Shown: positions 1 through 11,228 of the stretch, in pieces
How positions within the stretch are numbered: position 1 is the first letter of the stretch
Layout: every line of letters begins with the position of its first letter
Assembly (NCBI GenBank): GCA_030762935.1
Contig: CM060886.1
Location: 30,916,509-30,980,508 of the forward strand
Direction: 5' to 3'
DNA: 64,000 nucleotides
Source: Hymenopus coronatus
Taxonomy: Eukaryota; Arthropoda; Insecta; Mantodea; Hymenopodidae
Position numbers and translations under genes: made by a program
Notes under the pieces: model-generated
The model's database searches: none
What the model saw: the letters and a program-made list of their open reading frames with translations, nothing else
What the model was told of the DNA's origin: nothing

Positions 1-135
1 TAGAACAACCATTTTCAAGATATTCTTTGTTGTTGGTTTGAATTTTCTGATACTTATACTTTGATAAGTGGAAAATCGCTATGTGGAAAATTTTTGTTCG
101 AAGCCAAGCACAGAGAATGGGAATTCAATATCAGT
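1..135 (-). repeat. HE fragment, old
   Basis: Reverse-strand internal piece of HE, cut by the window edge. Its complement carries the GATAAGTG..TATAAGTAT, AACAAAGAATATCTTGAAAA and GGTTGTTCTA segments that match the left-middle third of better copies. Many substitutions suggest an old copy. Confidence 0.7.
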
Positions 136-256
136 CTTCATATAGAGTCCCACTCCGAAAAATGTTTGGCTTTAACATCGCCTTGTACCTAAAAACAAAT
201 ATATAATTAAACAATTTCTATATATCTTTAACAAATTGACAAAGTAGATAGAAAAA

Positions 257-1092
257 TCTGATGTGTACCATTCACATGACTTTCTCTACTTCTGTACAAC
301 AAATTATTGTTAATAAGCTTATTCTTCTATTTACTTCAAGCTAATCGAGAAAAAATTAGCATAGTCTTATTACTTGCTTCCTTGTAGTAGAAGCGAAATA
401 TGGGAGTATCATAGGCTAAAGTGAAGTCAAAAGCTGGTTACTAGGTGACTGAAGTTCCTTTGTTTGTATGGACACGAGTTGACAAATTCCTGTATGAGTT
501 TTTCAAAGCTGAAACCAAAAAACAAGGAATAACTCAAAAACGATCAACTCCTCGAAAAAAATTATATAACATAAATTGTGTGTTTTAATGTGCTCTACAT
601 TTTTTGTGTGGTAAGTTTTTGTCAATTTCTAACGGTTTAGCAGTTCTGTAAAATTCCTCCAGAATAAAGTAGTCTTCAAAGGCTATTCCCAGAAAATTCA
701 AGACATGTTATTTGTCAGGTAAATATCTTTAATATACGATATTTTAATCAAAATCGTTAGAGCCATTTTTGAGAAAATCAAAATTTTCGAAAAAAGTTCC
801 ATGTAAAGGGTAGTTGGTGGTGGGGGATTTTCTTGAAAATCTTCGTGTCGCATCCTTGGAAGATACCAAACTTAAATACCAAGTTTGGTATTTAACGGTC
901 TTTTCGTTTTTGAGCTATACTGTCCACACACACACACACACACACGCACACACGGACCTTTTTCCAAAAATGCTTTTTTTTTATTCAGGGGGACCCAAAA
1001 CATGTATTTCCGGTGAAATTTCGGTATCGAATTTTTGGGTGCAATACAATGCCTTCTCTATACACTATGTACATAGTACGTGTAGAGAAAGT
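257..1092 (+). mobile_element. HE copy, full length (reference copy)
   Basis: Complete copy of the dominant repeat, about 836 bp. It starts TCTGATGTGTACC after an A-run and ends in a hairpin (1054-1090, core palindrome ACTATGTACATAGT at 1064-1077) followed by AAAGT and AAAAA. The 12-mer ACTTTCTCTACA lies 22 nt inside the left end, and its reverse complement forms the right end, so the inverted repeats are asymmetric. A CA tract (925-953) sits about 140 bp from the right end. The ORF at 814-1146 reads through the CA tract as HTHTH and is not credible as protein. No transposase is encoded, so the element must be mobilised in trans. Assignment to Helentron-type non-autonomous elements is inference from structure. 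Confidence 0.85.
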
Positions 1093-1127
1093 AAAAATAA
1101 GCTTTTGCATAAGTTTGCTGAGGAATT

Positions 1128-1250
1128 TTTAGAGAAAGTCAAGTGAATGTAGCGGATCAGATTTTCACTTTCTGCTTACTATAGTGAGTAGAGGAAGTAT
1201 TGTATTCCACCCAAAATTTGAAACCGAGATTTTACCAAATACACAATTGG
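1128..1250 (-). repeat. Two HE end fragments, head to tail
   Basis: The left-terminal piece of a reverse copy (AGAGAAAGTCAAGTGAATG.. to CAGATTTT, about 1128-1165) is followed at once by the right-terminal hairpin piece of another reverse copy (CACTTTCTGCTTACTATAG.. to about 1247). This is the same head-to-tail junction seen between intact copies elsewhere. Confidence 0.7.
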
Positions 1251-1268
1251 AGATCCATAGAATAAAAG

Positions 1269-2989
1269 TCTGATGTGTTCCATTCACATGACTTTCTCTA
1301 CATCTTTGCAATAAAGTATTCTTAAAAAGCGTATTCTTCTATTTACTTAATGCTAATCGAGAAACAATTAGCAGAAAGGGTCTTATTACTTGCTTTCTTG
1401 TAAGTAAACAGGTAATAAGGGAGTACCATAGGCTAAATCGATAGGAAAATCTTTTAAAATCTGGTTGCTATGTGTTTGAATTCCTTTGTTTTTATGGACA
1501 GGAGTTAACACATTCCCATATGAGAAAAGTGTAAGTATTTTAAAACTGAAACCAATGACAAGGGATGTCTAAAAAATCTGATGTGTACCATTCACATGAC
1601 TTTCTCCATATCCCTGCAACAAATAATTCTTAAAAAGCTTATACTTATATTTACTTTAAGCTAATCAGAAAAAAATAGTTGAAATAGTCTAATTACTCGC
1701 TTCCTTGTAAGTAGAAGCGAAATAAGGGACAACCGTAGGTTAAAGTGATAGTCAAAAGCTGGTTGCTATGTCAATGAAGTTCCTTTGTCTATATGGATAG
1801 GAGTTGACAAGTTCCTGTATGAGAAAAGTATACTTTTTTCATAGCAGAAACCAAAAATAAGGAATGTCACAAAAACGACGAACTCAACGAAAAAATGCAT
1901 AAAACATAAATTGTGTGTTTTAATGTGCTCTACATTTTTTGTGTAGTAAGTTTTTGTCCATCTCTTACGGTTTAGCAGTTATTCAAAATTTAGTAAAATT
2001 CGTCCAGAATAAACTACTCTTCAGAGGCTATTCCCAGAAAATTCAAGATATACATTTTATTTGTTAGGTAAATATGTTTAATATCCGAAATTTTAATCAA
2101 AATCGTTAGAGCCATTTTTGAGAAAATCAACATTTTCGAAAAAAGTTCCATGTAAAGGGTAGTTGGGGGTGGGGGGATTTTTCTCAAAATCTTCGTGTCG
2201 CATCCCTGGAAGATACTAAACTTAAATACCAAGTTTGGTATTTTACCGACTTTTCGTTTTTGAGTTATCGTGTTCACAGACATACGGACACACACACACA
2301 GAGACCTTTTTGTGAAAATGCTTTTTTTGGATATTGGGGACCCTAAAACATATATTTCCGGTGAAATCTCGGTATCGAATTTTTGGGTGGAGTGCAATAC
2401 TTTCTCTATACACTATGTACATAGTGTGTATGGAGAAAGTAAAAACGGTCAACTCCAGGAAACAAATGTATATAACATAAATGAGCTCTGCATTTTTTGT
2501 GAAATAAGTTTTTGTCTATCTCTTCGGTTTACCAGTTATGCAAAATTCTTCCAGAATAAAGATGTCTTCAGAGGATATTCGCAGAAAATTGAAGATATAA
2601 ATCTTACTTGTCATGTAAACATATTTAATTTACGATATTTTAATCAAAATCGTTAAAGCCATTTTTGAGAAAATCAAACTTTTCGAAACTTTTTCCATGT
2701 AAAGGGTAGTTGGGAGTGGGGGATTTTCTTGAAACTCTTCTTATCGCATCCTTGGAAGATACTGAACTTAAATACCAAGTTTGGTATTCAACGAACTTTT
2801 CGTTTTTGAGTTATGCCGCCCACACACACACACAAACAGCACGGACATTTTTATAAAAATGCTTATTTGGATGCAGGGTGTCCTAAAACATGTATTTTCG
2901 GTGAAATCTCGGTATCGAATTTTTGGGTGCATTACAATACCTTCTCTTTACACTGTGTGCATAGTGTGCATAGTACACGTAGAGAAAGT
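1269..2989 (+). mobile_element. HE copy interrupted by a nested HE copy
   Basis: The left 308 bp (1269-1576) and right 549 bp (2441-2989) add up to one full copy of about 857 bp. The break falls in the internal A-run of GGGATGTCT(A)n CGGTCAACTCC, a site uninterrupted in other copies. The right part ends with the usual hairpin and AGAGAAAGT. Its dinucleotide tract is short (about 2821-2835). Confidence 0.85.
1577..2440 (+). mobile_element. HE copy, full length, nested
   Basis: An 864 bp copy with both ends intact, inserted in the A-run of the surrounding copy. Six A residues precede TCTGATG and five follow GGAGAAAGT; comparable unoccupied sites have about six in total. It belongs to subfamily I (GAACACGATAACTC in complement, GTCGGTAAAAT). 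The short CA tract is at about 2287-2300. The complement carries the recurrent reading frame seen in several subfamily I copies (2014-2397). Confidence 0.9.
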
Positions 2990-2994
2990 AAAAA

Positions 2995-3165
2995 GCACTT
3001 TCCGCGCGCGCGTTCGTGTGTGTGCATACGCAGATGTCTGAGTGTCTGTAAATAACATAACTCATAATAGAAAAGTTAAAATATAAAACTTAATATTTAA
3101 GTTCAGCATGTTGCAAGGTTACACACGAAGCTAATAAAGAAGGTCCCCTCCCGGCTGTAACAATT
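2995..3165 (-). repeat. HE fragment
   Basis: Reverse copy fragment covering the CG/GT tract (3003-3028), the ATAACTCATAA segment and AAGTTCAGCATGTTGCAAGG. The forward copy to its left appears to have inserted into it or beside it. Confidence 0.65.
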
Positions 3166-3317
3166 AAAATTAAAATATCTACTATACAGTTAAGACTTCT
3201 GTATGATTAATAAAATGAATATATTGAATTTTCTGTAAAAAACTTGTGAAACTTCTACATTCTGAATTAAACTGGTACTACGGGTATTGTATAACTGATG
3301 AACAACGGATACGTTTT

Positions 3318-4158
3318 TATTTGCTCTATACGTACTATGTACAGAGTGTATAGAGAAGGTATTGTATACCATCCAAAAATTCGGTACCGAGATTTTGCCA
3401 GAAATGTTTTGAGGTCCCAGAAATAACAAAAAAGCATTTTAGAAAAAGGTCCGCGCTTATATTTCTGTATGTGTAAGAACAGAATAGCTCATAAACGAAA
3501 AAATCCAAACTAGGTATTTAAGTTCAGTACCTTCCAAGGATGAGACACAAACATTTTTAAGAAAATCCCCCCACCGCAACTACCCTTTACATGGAAAAAT
3601 TTTCGAAAATTTTTATTTTCTAAAAAATGGCTCTAATGATTGATTAAAATCTCTTACATGACAAATAAAACTATATCTTCAATTTTCTGAGAATAGCATC
3701 TGAGTACAATTTATACTGGATGAATTTTGCAGAATTTTGTATAGCTGGTAAACCGTAAGAGATAACCAAAAACTTACTGCACAAAAAATGTAGAGCTTGT
3801 TAAAACATACTAAGTACGGTATATACATTTTTTCGTGGAGTTGACCGTTTTCGAGATATTCCTTCTTATTGGTTTCAGCTTTAAAATACTTATACTTTTC
3901 TCATAAAGGAATTTGTCAACTCCTGTCCATGCAAACAAAGGCACTTCAATCACATAGCAGCCAGCTTTTAAAAGAATCGATTATCGATTTGTTCAATAGT
4001 ACTCCGTTATTTCTGTTCTACTTACAAGTAAGCAGTAATAAGACTATTTCTGACAATTTTTTTTTTTTCTCGATTAGCATGAAGTAGGCAAAAGAACAAG
4101 CTTTTTAACAACAATTTGTTACAGAGATGTAGAGAAAGACATGTGAATGGAACACATA
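3318..4158 (-). mobile_element. HE copy, near full length
   Basis: Reverse copy beginning in the hairpin (CTCTATACGTACTATGTACAG) and ending GTAGAGAAAGACATGTGAATGG. The dinucleotide tract is degenerate (about 3450-3475). The interior follows the usual order: GGTATTTAAG, CCCCACCGCAACTACCC, TGGCTCTAATGATT, TTCTACTTACAAG. Confidence 0.8.
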
Positions 4159-4159
4159 A

Positions 4160-4330
4160 CATTTATTTATTTATTGTTTCATTTATATAGCTCCCTTTAA
4201 CATCTAAGGTAATATCGGGGGCTTTGCATTAGAAACAACTCGTCAGTAGGACAAATAAGTTGTTTACCATTAAAGTCCTCTCTGATTACTTTTGGCGACA
4301 TTCTATTCATTCACCAATATCGGAACTACT
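4160..4330 (-). repeat. S-B SINE tail fragment
   Basis: Reverse-strand 3' tail of the S-B family. The complement contains TTAGATGTTAAAGGGAGC and then GAAACAATAAATAAATAAAT, shared with copies near 5.56, 36.6 and 52.2 kb. No tRNA-like head is recognisable. Confidence 0.55.
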
Positions 4331-5500
4331 ACTAAAATATACGCATCTAAAGACACAGTAATAGTTAATCGCAATCGCTACGTTGTTAATACATGTCTGG
4401 TAGAGCCATTCTTACAAGGCATCAACTATTAAGTTTAAAGCAAACCATAGAAAGAGGATGTGTGCTTTTATTTGAAATTGTTTAAGTGCCCACATTTTTA
4501 CTGTCCATTAAATACAATACGACCCGATATTTAGTGCTAGGAAGTGAATTAATCGTCTTAGGTTGCTTCAAAGCAAGATTTGATTTAGCAGCTGGCTTTA
4601 AACAAAATATACCATCAGTAGTAACACAGAAAAATCTGCCAATTTAACATGGAAATGGCCGGCGACAAGCGACGCTTTCGCCATCTACCGTATAGGCCTG
4701 GACTACACATCTTAGAGGATTTACCTAAATGGAAATGATGCTGTGCTGTACATCGTGATTTTCAGTAAAAGGAAAATAAATACGCCAATTTATGCATTTT
4801 TTAATGCAGGTCACAAATAAGGCTGCAAGATTTTATTTTTCAAGCAGAGATTGAGTTAAAAATGCAAGCCACGTCTTATAAATTGCACTAAACTCATTTC
4901 GACGTATAGTTGGGGAACAGTATCAGCATCAATTACTTATAAGATATATTTTTATGTGTAATAGACGATATGTATATTTTGTAGTGCTACCACAACTTCA
5001 AAATAACTTGAACTCATATGTTTTGCGCCGAACTGAGAAATAACATTTTGTGAGCATAATTATTTTTACCCCTTTATGGAATTGGATTATTGGATTAGTG
5101 AGGATGTGTGCACATCATATTAAATGTCATAATATACTTAATACCTGTAACTTAAATAAAATGTAACCTCGTAAAAGGGCATTGGTCATATCCTTACCCG
5201 TCTTTATCTCAGTAATCGATACAAAGAGAGCGTATTACTTTGCCAAATATAGTTCTGGCAATAAAATAGCACTCATTTATGGCGTCATTATCTAAACCTA
5301 GAAAAAGCAAACATGAACACCTATAGAACTGAGTAATTTATTTCAATTGAAAATATGTGTTGATCGAATAAGAGCTGATAATTCGAGGTAATGTACTAAT
5401 ACTCTAACATACAAAAAAACAATAAAATTAATTTCAAATTAAACATAAATGAATTTAAATCAGAACCAAGAAATTCTCTACACAGCTGATGTAAATACTC
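4331..5500. other. Unassigned AT-rich DNA
   Basis: About 1.2 kb with no HE or SINE similarity I can see and no reading frame worth reporting. It may be genuine single-copy spacer. Confidence 0.5.
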
Positions 5501-5534
5501 CGGAGCGCTACGCTAGGAGCGCTAGTGTTCTTTT

Positions 5535-5825
5535 CTTCTTCTTTTTCTTTCTTTTGTTTCTTTCATTGTTTCATTGAACTTCTATGGTCATATCGAGGGC
5601 TTTGCTTTAGGAGCAGCTGTTGGTGTTTTCTCGTTGCACTGTAGGGTTTATTACCGTTAGCTTTTAGAGTACATGCATACACTCACTCTCACTTGCATAC
5701 TTCCGGTCTCTCTGGGACATAAGAAATGCTTCTAGTTAAAGAAAACGTCTTCACCCCAACCGGGAGTTGAACTAGGGCCTCTTTGGGAGAAGCCAGAACA
5801 CTGACCACTCGACCACAGAGACAGT
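5535..5825 (-). mobile_element. S-B SINE, tRNA-headed
   Basis: Reverse-strand SINE. The head, read on the minus strand from about 5822, has GTGGTCGAGTGGTCAG (A-box-like) and GTTCAACTCCCGG (B-box-like). The body holds a TTAACTAGAAGCATTTC motif, and the tail shares the CCTCGATATGACCATAG block with the copy at 36.6 kb. A pyrimidine-rich run (5529-5560) is at the distal end. It is a SINE rather than a tRNA gene because the acceptor stem does not pair. Confidence 0.65.
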
Positions 5826-6190
5826 CAGTGTTCCTTCTCTTCGCTGTTTCAGCCGAATTTCCAGGTACTGGACGGTATTTGCTTTAAACCAGTAATATCC
5901 ACTGTAAGGTTGGCAATATTTCAGTTCTGTGTAAAATCTGCCATTTCGATTTCTTGGAAATTACCGTTAAATTGCTTCTTCTAAAACAAGAGAAGAATGG
6001 AGACCAATTTGGTGCAGTATTGGTAGGAGTGACTCATCATGTAGAAGCATCGTAGTTAAAAGATGTGAATAGTGGCGTGCAAATCTGTCTGCTGTTCTCT
6101 AGAAGTAACCTCAAATTATCCTAATGGTATACTCGAAAGTAATCGGCTTTATTGTCATGGAAGCAATGGCGGCTCTGGAGGGTGGATTAT

Positions 6191-6270
6191 ATTGAGTGGA
6201 GGAATTCTGTATTCCACTCAAAAACTCAAATACTGAGATTTTACCGAGAAGCCATGTTTTGATGCACTTA
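6191..6270 (-). repeat. HE right-end fragment, old
   Basis: Matches the sequence just inside the hairpin (GGAATTCTGTATTCCACTCA, then ACTGAGATTTTACCGAG). The hairpin itself is eroded. Confidence 0.55.
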
Positions 6271-6429
6271 GCAAAAAATACTCAAGGAAAACTCGCCAAC
6301 CTAAACTAATCTTTATATGCAAAATCTGTACGTATAAATATGTATGTAGTATATGTGTATGGACTTACATACATGTATGTGTGTATATGATGTATTTATT
6401 TATTTATTTATTTTCACAGCAATGATGCT

Positions 6430-6700
6430 AATGTTTTTATTAAAATATAACATATTTATAAGATATTTACATTACAGATAAAATGTATTGTTATCTTGAA
6501 CTTTTTAATATATTTGAATAGTGACTAGAGCCCTCTTTCTTTGGAAGGAATGTTGTATAATTTTGTATAGCGAATAGCCATAAGAAACAGAAACTTACTG
6601 CACAAAATGTGCAAATCTCTTTCAAACACACTATATTAAATAATATTTCTAGTATCAATACATCCGTTATTGTTAGTTTGACTTTTTCAGTTCTTAAGTT
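6430..6700 (-). repeat. HE internal fragment, old
   Basis: Diverged middle of HE (TTTATTAAAATATAAC, AAGATATTTACAT, GAAACTTACTGCACAAAATG). Strong divergence marks it as one of the oldest copies here. Confidence 0.55.
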
Positions 6701-7470
6701 TTAGTCGAGTTCAGTTGTTTATCGCAGACGCCATGTTCCTACAATGGAGACATGGAATTTCAAACACATATCGATCCGTTTTAAAATCTTTACCAATTGT
6801 ATCCCTTGTGTAATTACAACGAAATGATTAAACTATTTTTGCAAAGGATACTATGTAAGCTTTCATAGGAATATTTTATAGAAACCACATAAAAATAAAC
6901 GATAGTGGACAGAATAAAGTATGTGAATTTAATATATAATAGTTGTAATTTATATAAGTTAAAGAGAGAACTAAATTATTTAAATCACCTCTTCCTAATT
7001 TATTAGGAATTCCTCGACGATACTGAGATTATCCTAATGCTTATATTTAATGAACTATTAATCGAGATTACTAAATTACATCATTGTGTTGAATAGCTAG
7101 TGTATTAAACTCCTGATTAATCAAATAGTTTTCACATATTCCGGCTGTTTTAATGAGAATATTTCCGTTTGGGAAAACCTGTTACTAATCTTCAATTTTG
7201 TGCACGTAAATGATAAAGAGTAGACATAACGATCCCAAATATTCGTCTCGAAACAATGCGAACGCAAATCGGATACTGAAGAGTACTTATCGCTTGATAC
7301 AAGATATGTATATATAAATATACACACACATGCACATATAATGCCATACATAATAATATGCGTAACTTAGTTTTATAGCAGTGATCCTTCTATTCTCATC
7401 ACATCTATTTGCTTATCACTATACACCTTGACCCACAAGTAATAAACAAACCAGATAATGATCACTTTTT
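6701..7470. other. Unassigned AT-rich DNA
   Basis: No recognisable repeat or gene, apart from weak HE-like traces near 6700-6760 and a short TATACACACACATGCACATA tract near 7320. Confidence 0.4.
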
Positions 7471-8333
7471 ACTTTCTCTACGCGTACTATGTACATGGTG
7501 TATAAAGAAGATATTGCATTTCATTAAAAATTCGATACAAAGATTTCACAGGAAATACACGTTTTAGGGTATCCTGTATTAAAAAAAAAAAAACATTTTT
7601 AAAAAAAAGTCCGTGTGTGTCCATGTGTCTGTGAACACCTAAGTCAAAAACGAAAAGTCGGTAAAATACCAAACTTGGTATTTAAGTTTATATCTTTCAG
7701 GGATGCGACATGAATATTTTGAAGAAAAAAAATTCCCCCACCTTAAACTACCCCTTAAATGGAAACAATTTCGAAAATGTTGATTTTCTCTAAAATAGCT
7801 CTAACGATTTTGATTAAAATCTCTTATATTTAAGATATTTACAAGACAAATAATATGTATACCTTCAATTTTCTGGGAATAGCCTCTGAAGATATGTTTA
7901 TTCTGAATGAATTTTGCTGAATTTTGCATAATGGTAAACTGTAAGAGATAGGCAAAAAATTACTTAATAGACATTTAGATCTCATTAAACACACAATTTA
8001 TGGTATATCCTTTTTTTTTCGTGGAATTGACCGTTTCTGAGATATTCCTTGTTAGTAGTTTCAGCTTTAAAATACTTTTCTCATACGGGAATTTGTCAAC
8101 TCCTGTCCATACAAACAAAGCTACTTTAATCACATAGCAACCAGGTTTTAAAAATTTGACTATCGATTTTGCCTTATGGTACTTCCTTATTTGCCTATAC
8201 TTACAAAGAAGTAAGTAATAAAACCCTTTCTGCCTTTTTTTTTTTTTCTTGATTAGCATTAAGTAAATAGAAGAATAAGATTTTTAACAATAATTTATTG
8301 TAGAGATGTAAGAAAGTCATGCGAATGTGTTTC
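7471..8333 (-). mobile_element. HE copy, near full length
   Basis: Starts ACTTTCTCTACGCGTACTATG after a T-run. The left terminus, on the far side, is worn (AGAAAGTCATGCGAATG). The GT tract is short (GTGTGTGTCCATGTGTC, 7613-7632), so the microsatellite is not expanded in every copy. Confidence 0.8.
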
Positions 8334-8344
8334 CATTTTTTTAA

Positions 8345-8757
8345 TCTTGCAACTAATAAAGCGTAAGAGATAGATAAAACGTACTACAGTGTAGAGCTCC
8401 TTAAAACACACAATGTATGTCATACATTTTTTTCCTGGAGTTGGCCGTTTTAGAGATATTCCTTGCTATTGGTTCAAGTTTTAAAATACCTTAAACTTTT
8501 CTCATACAGGAACATGTCAACTCCTGGCCATGCAAAGAAACGGATTTCAATCCCATGTAACCACATTTTAAAACAGAAGCTGTCGTTTAGCCTAGTGCAT
8601 TCCCTTATTTCCTTCCTACTTATAAGGAACTAAGTAATAAGACCGTTTCTACTAATGTTTAGTTTGATTAGGCTGCAGTGGATAGAAGAATAAGCTTTTT
8701 AACAATAATTTGTTACAAACATGTAGAGAAATTCATGTGAATGATACACATAGATCT
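8345..8757 (-). mobile_element. HE left half
   Basis: Only the left about 415 bp is present, from CGTAAGAGATAGA through GGAGTTGGCCGTTTTAGAG to GTAGAGAAATTCATGTGAATG. It abuts the previous reverse copy, so the two form a partial tandem. Confidence 0.75.
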
Positions 8758-8869
8758 TTATTTTTTAACAGGAAACATTTACTCAAATAGGTCGCTACCT
8801 TAGTAGGTGTTTCATTTATAAATCTCCTGCATTCATAAAAGCAATTTATTAGTAATTTATATTATTTGA

Positions 8870-9200
8870 ATAAAAGAGGATGGCGAAGTTGTCGAATGCT
8901 TAGACCGTTCCCCTGTCACCCAGGCGGCCCGCGTTCAATCCTAGAGGACCGCATGTGGGATTTGGGTGAACGAAGCGGCTTCTGGATGGATTTTCTGTGT
9001 GTTCTCCGGTTTCCTCCACTATTCATTCCACTGATCTTTCATTTCATCCCTTTCACCGCTTTTATCTATCATTCACTTTTTCACTTTCGTATCAGGCATC
9101 GGGCTGACCATCCATCCTGGGTACTCTCTTAATCCAGAGTCTCTGCTTGTAAGTCCTCTAGGGTGTAAGTCTTGCATACCAGGAGAGTAACCAGGGAAAG
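8870..9200 (+). mobile_element. S-C SINE-like repeat, tRNA-headed
   Basis: GC-richer block in AT-rich surroundings. It begins GGATGGCGAAGTTGTCGAAT and has a B-box-like CGCGTTCAATCC near 8932. A CTCCGGTTTCCTCC motif follows, a feature common in invertebrate SINE bodies. The 88-codon frame across it is incidental. It is the only copy in the window, so the boundaries are approximate. Confidence 0.5.
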
Positions 9201-9344
9201 AATATGAAGATTAAAAGGACTTAATAGTCTGCATTTCTTAAATCTATGAAGCATTTAGAAAATATTTATTATGATAAAGTTACAGTTCTGCTTACAGTAT
9301 AACAAACATGTAGGAATATTGTCAAGTTATTAAGATAAAGCAAT

Positions 9345-9642
9345 ATGATGTGTGTCATTCGCATTACTTTAACCATACATTCCTTTATAAACTATTCTTA
9401 CCTAAACTTATTCTTCCATGAACTTATTAATCAAGATAAACCTTCATTATACTCTTATACATCTACTATAGGTAGGTATAAGAAGAATGTACAATAGGTT
9501 TAAAATACAGTTAACATTTTAAAAAACGGAACACTAAACGCCATGCAACGGAAAAGAAACGAATAATGACTTAAAAATATCATAATTATTTGCAAATTGA
9601 GACCAAAACAGAGAATATTTGGAAATCTTAACCAAAAAAAAC
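9345..9642 (+). repeat. HE left part, old, interrupted
   Basis: Diverged left third of HE (ATGATGTGTGTCATTCGC.., ATTAATCAAGATAAACC). It ends at an A-run (about 9634-9642), where a younger copy begins. Confidence 0.6.
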
Positions 9643-9992
9643 GCTGTGTTCCATTCACATGCCTATCTCTGCAACAAATTTTTGTTAAAAAGCTCATGCT
9701 TCTATTTACTTCATACTAATCGAGAAAAAGTTAGCAGAAATAGTCTTATTACTTGTTTCCTTGTAAGTAGAAGCGAATTAAGGGATTACCATAGGTTAAA
9801 ATGATAGTCAAAACCTGGTTGCTATGTGACTGAAGTTCCTTTGTATGGACACGAATTCACAAATTCCTGTATGAGAAAAGTATAAGTTTTTCAAAGCTAA
9901 AAACAAAAACAAGGAATATCTAAAAAACGATCAACTAGTGGTGGTGGTGGTGGTCGTCGTCGTCGTGGAGAAAGTAAAAAGGGCATCACGGT
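9643..9992 (+). mobile_element. HE copy with interior replaced by trinucleotide repeats
   Basis: The left about 300 bp is normal as far as AAAACGATCAACTAG. Then GTG and GTC repeats (about 9939-9966) lead straight into the terminal GGAGAAAGTAAAAA. The middle and right interior, including the hairpin's left arm and the CA tract, are missing. Confidence 0.75.
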
Positions 9993-10778
9993 TTTTTTGT
10001 TTCACATGTTTCAAATTCTAAGGGAAGGCGCCTTACGTAGTAAATGGAATCTATGAGTATAAAAATAACTAAAAGTATATAAAATAGAACCACTGTTTTC
10101 CTTCATTCTTAAAAGTTTGAATTTTGAGCAAAATTCTTTTTAGGGAGGAAGGGCCTTTGTTTATTTTTACTCAATTCATCCCTTACCTACTGATCCAATT
10201 CATCCCTTACCTTCTGATTGCTACCAGTTAGTGTTGGACTTTTTAAATTTGGTAACTTGAACGCCTTACAATAGAATCGAAGAATGAATTAATCATGGTA
10301 CGCATATTCTACGAATTCAATTCCAAACTCACATACCTACTGCATCAGGATCCAGGGTTCGATTCTTGTCTGGAGGTAGGTTTTTGTTTTTTAGCCAAGA
10401 TCAAACCCTATCCTCCCCAGAGTCTGGAAGTTCAATAACGGTGTGACTATGCGATCTAATGTATAAAACTCAAAGAACTAAAATACAATAACAACTGTAA
10501 TGAAGTTAACAGCATTGCTTACAGTTCCAAAAGTATAAGCCCGCAGATATGGCCATTACAGTTAAAGGAGGGGTATAAATAGAACAATTAAAAACACTCC
10601 TATTGGCCGATATGAGCGAAATACTTAATGCATCCAAGCGAATCAATATAGGTGTTAACGAATAAATAAACGAATACATAAACAAATAAATAAATAATGA
10701 GATTTTCGGCTTAGGATAATAAGGATAGAACTGATTACTTGCTTTTATAGTTTTCATAGTTAACCTGTTTTTCTGCTC
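9993..10778. other. Unassigned DNA with one tRNA-like patch
   Basis: Mostly AT-rich sequence without a recognised family. Near 10340-10385, CAGGATCCAGGGTTCGATTC looks like a B-box from a decayed SINE head. Confidence 0.35.
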
Positions 10779-10795
10779 TGGCGCCTTTAGAAATG

Positions 10796-11048
10796 TAAAT
10801 GGTGTTTTATTTATGGACACTCTTTAACTGCTGTGGTTCTCAGCGTCCCATTCTATACTGGGCGTGAAATACCGCTTAAGTTTGCTCAGAGGCCTCTCTA
10901 TCAGGCTTGAGATTCTTTTACGTGCCGCAAATCTACGATACGGGGCCAACGGCTTTACTTCCCTTCCGAAGGAAACCATGCTAAGGATTTTTACGCCCGA
11001 CTTTTTGTCCTCCGCGTTTGAAGTTAGCATGGTAACCATTACACCACT
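10796..11048 (-). mobile_element. S-A SINE with target-site duplication
   Basis: Reverse-strand S-A copy. It is flanked by GGCGCCTTTAGAAATG (10780-10795) and GGCGCCTTTAGACATG (11050-11065), a 16-bp duplication with one mismatch. The head reads on the minus strand as AGTGGTGTAATGGTTACC. The TΨC-like part of the head (GGGTTCAAACCC in other copies) is missing. The body carries CTTCCGAAGGAA and CTCAGAGGCCTCT, and the tail GAGTGTCCATAAATAAA. Confidence 0.85.
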
Positions 11049-11228
11049 GGGCGCCTTTAGACATGAGCTATACTGGCATAATAGCGGCTAAGGAAAAATC
11101 CGTTATTGCTGTTGAATCTAGGCATTGCTTTAAATACTTTTGTTTCTGCTTTAAGTTATTCGGTTCTAATACAAGTGCATACGTCCCCATTTCCAGAATA
11201 GGATACGCAGCCTACGAGAAGTTATTAA

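Noticed and set aside
814..1146. 110-codon frame with an HTHTHTH run
   Set aside because: It is the translated CA microsatellite of an HE copy. The same pattern appears in every copy with a different frame and breaks.
8866..9132. 88-codon protein with a hydrophobic stretch
   Set aside because: The frame spans a SINE-like head and the CTCCGGTTTCCTCC body motif, and nothing suggests a gene.
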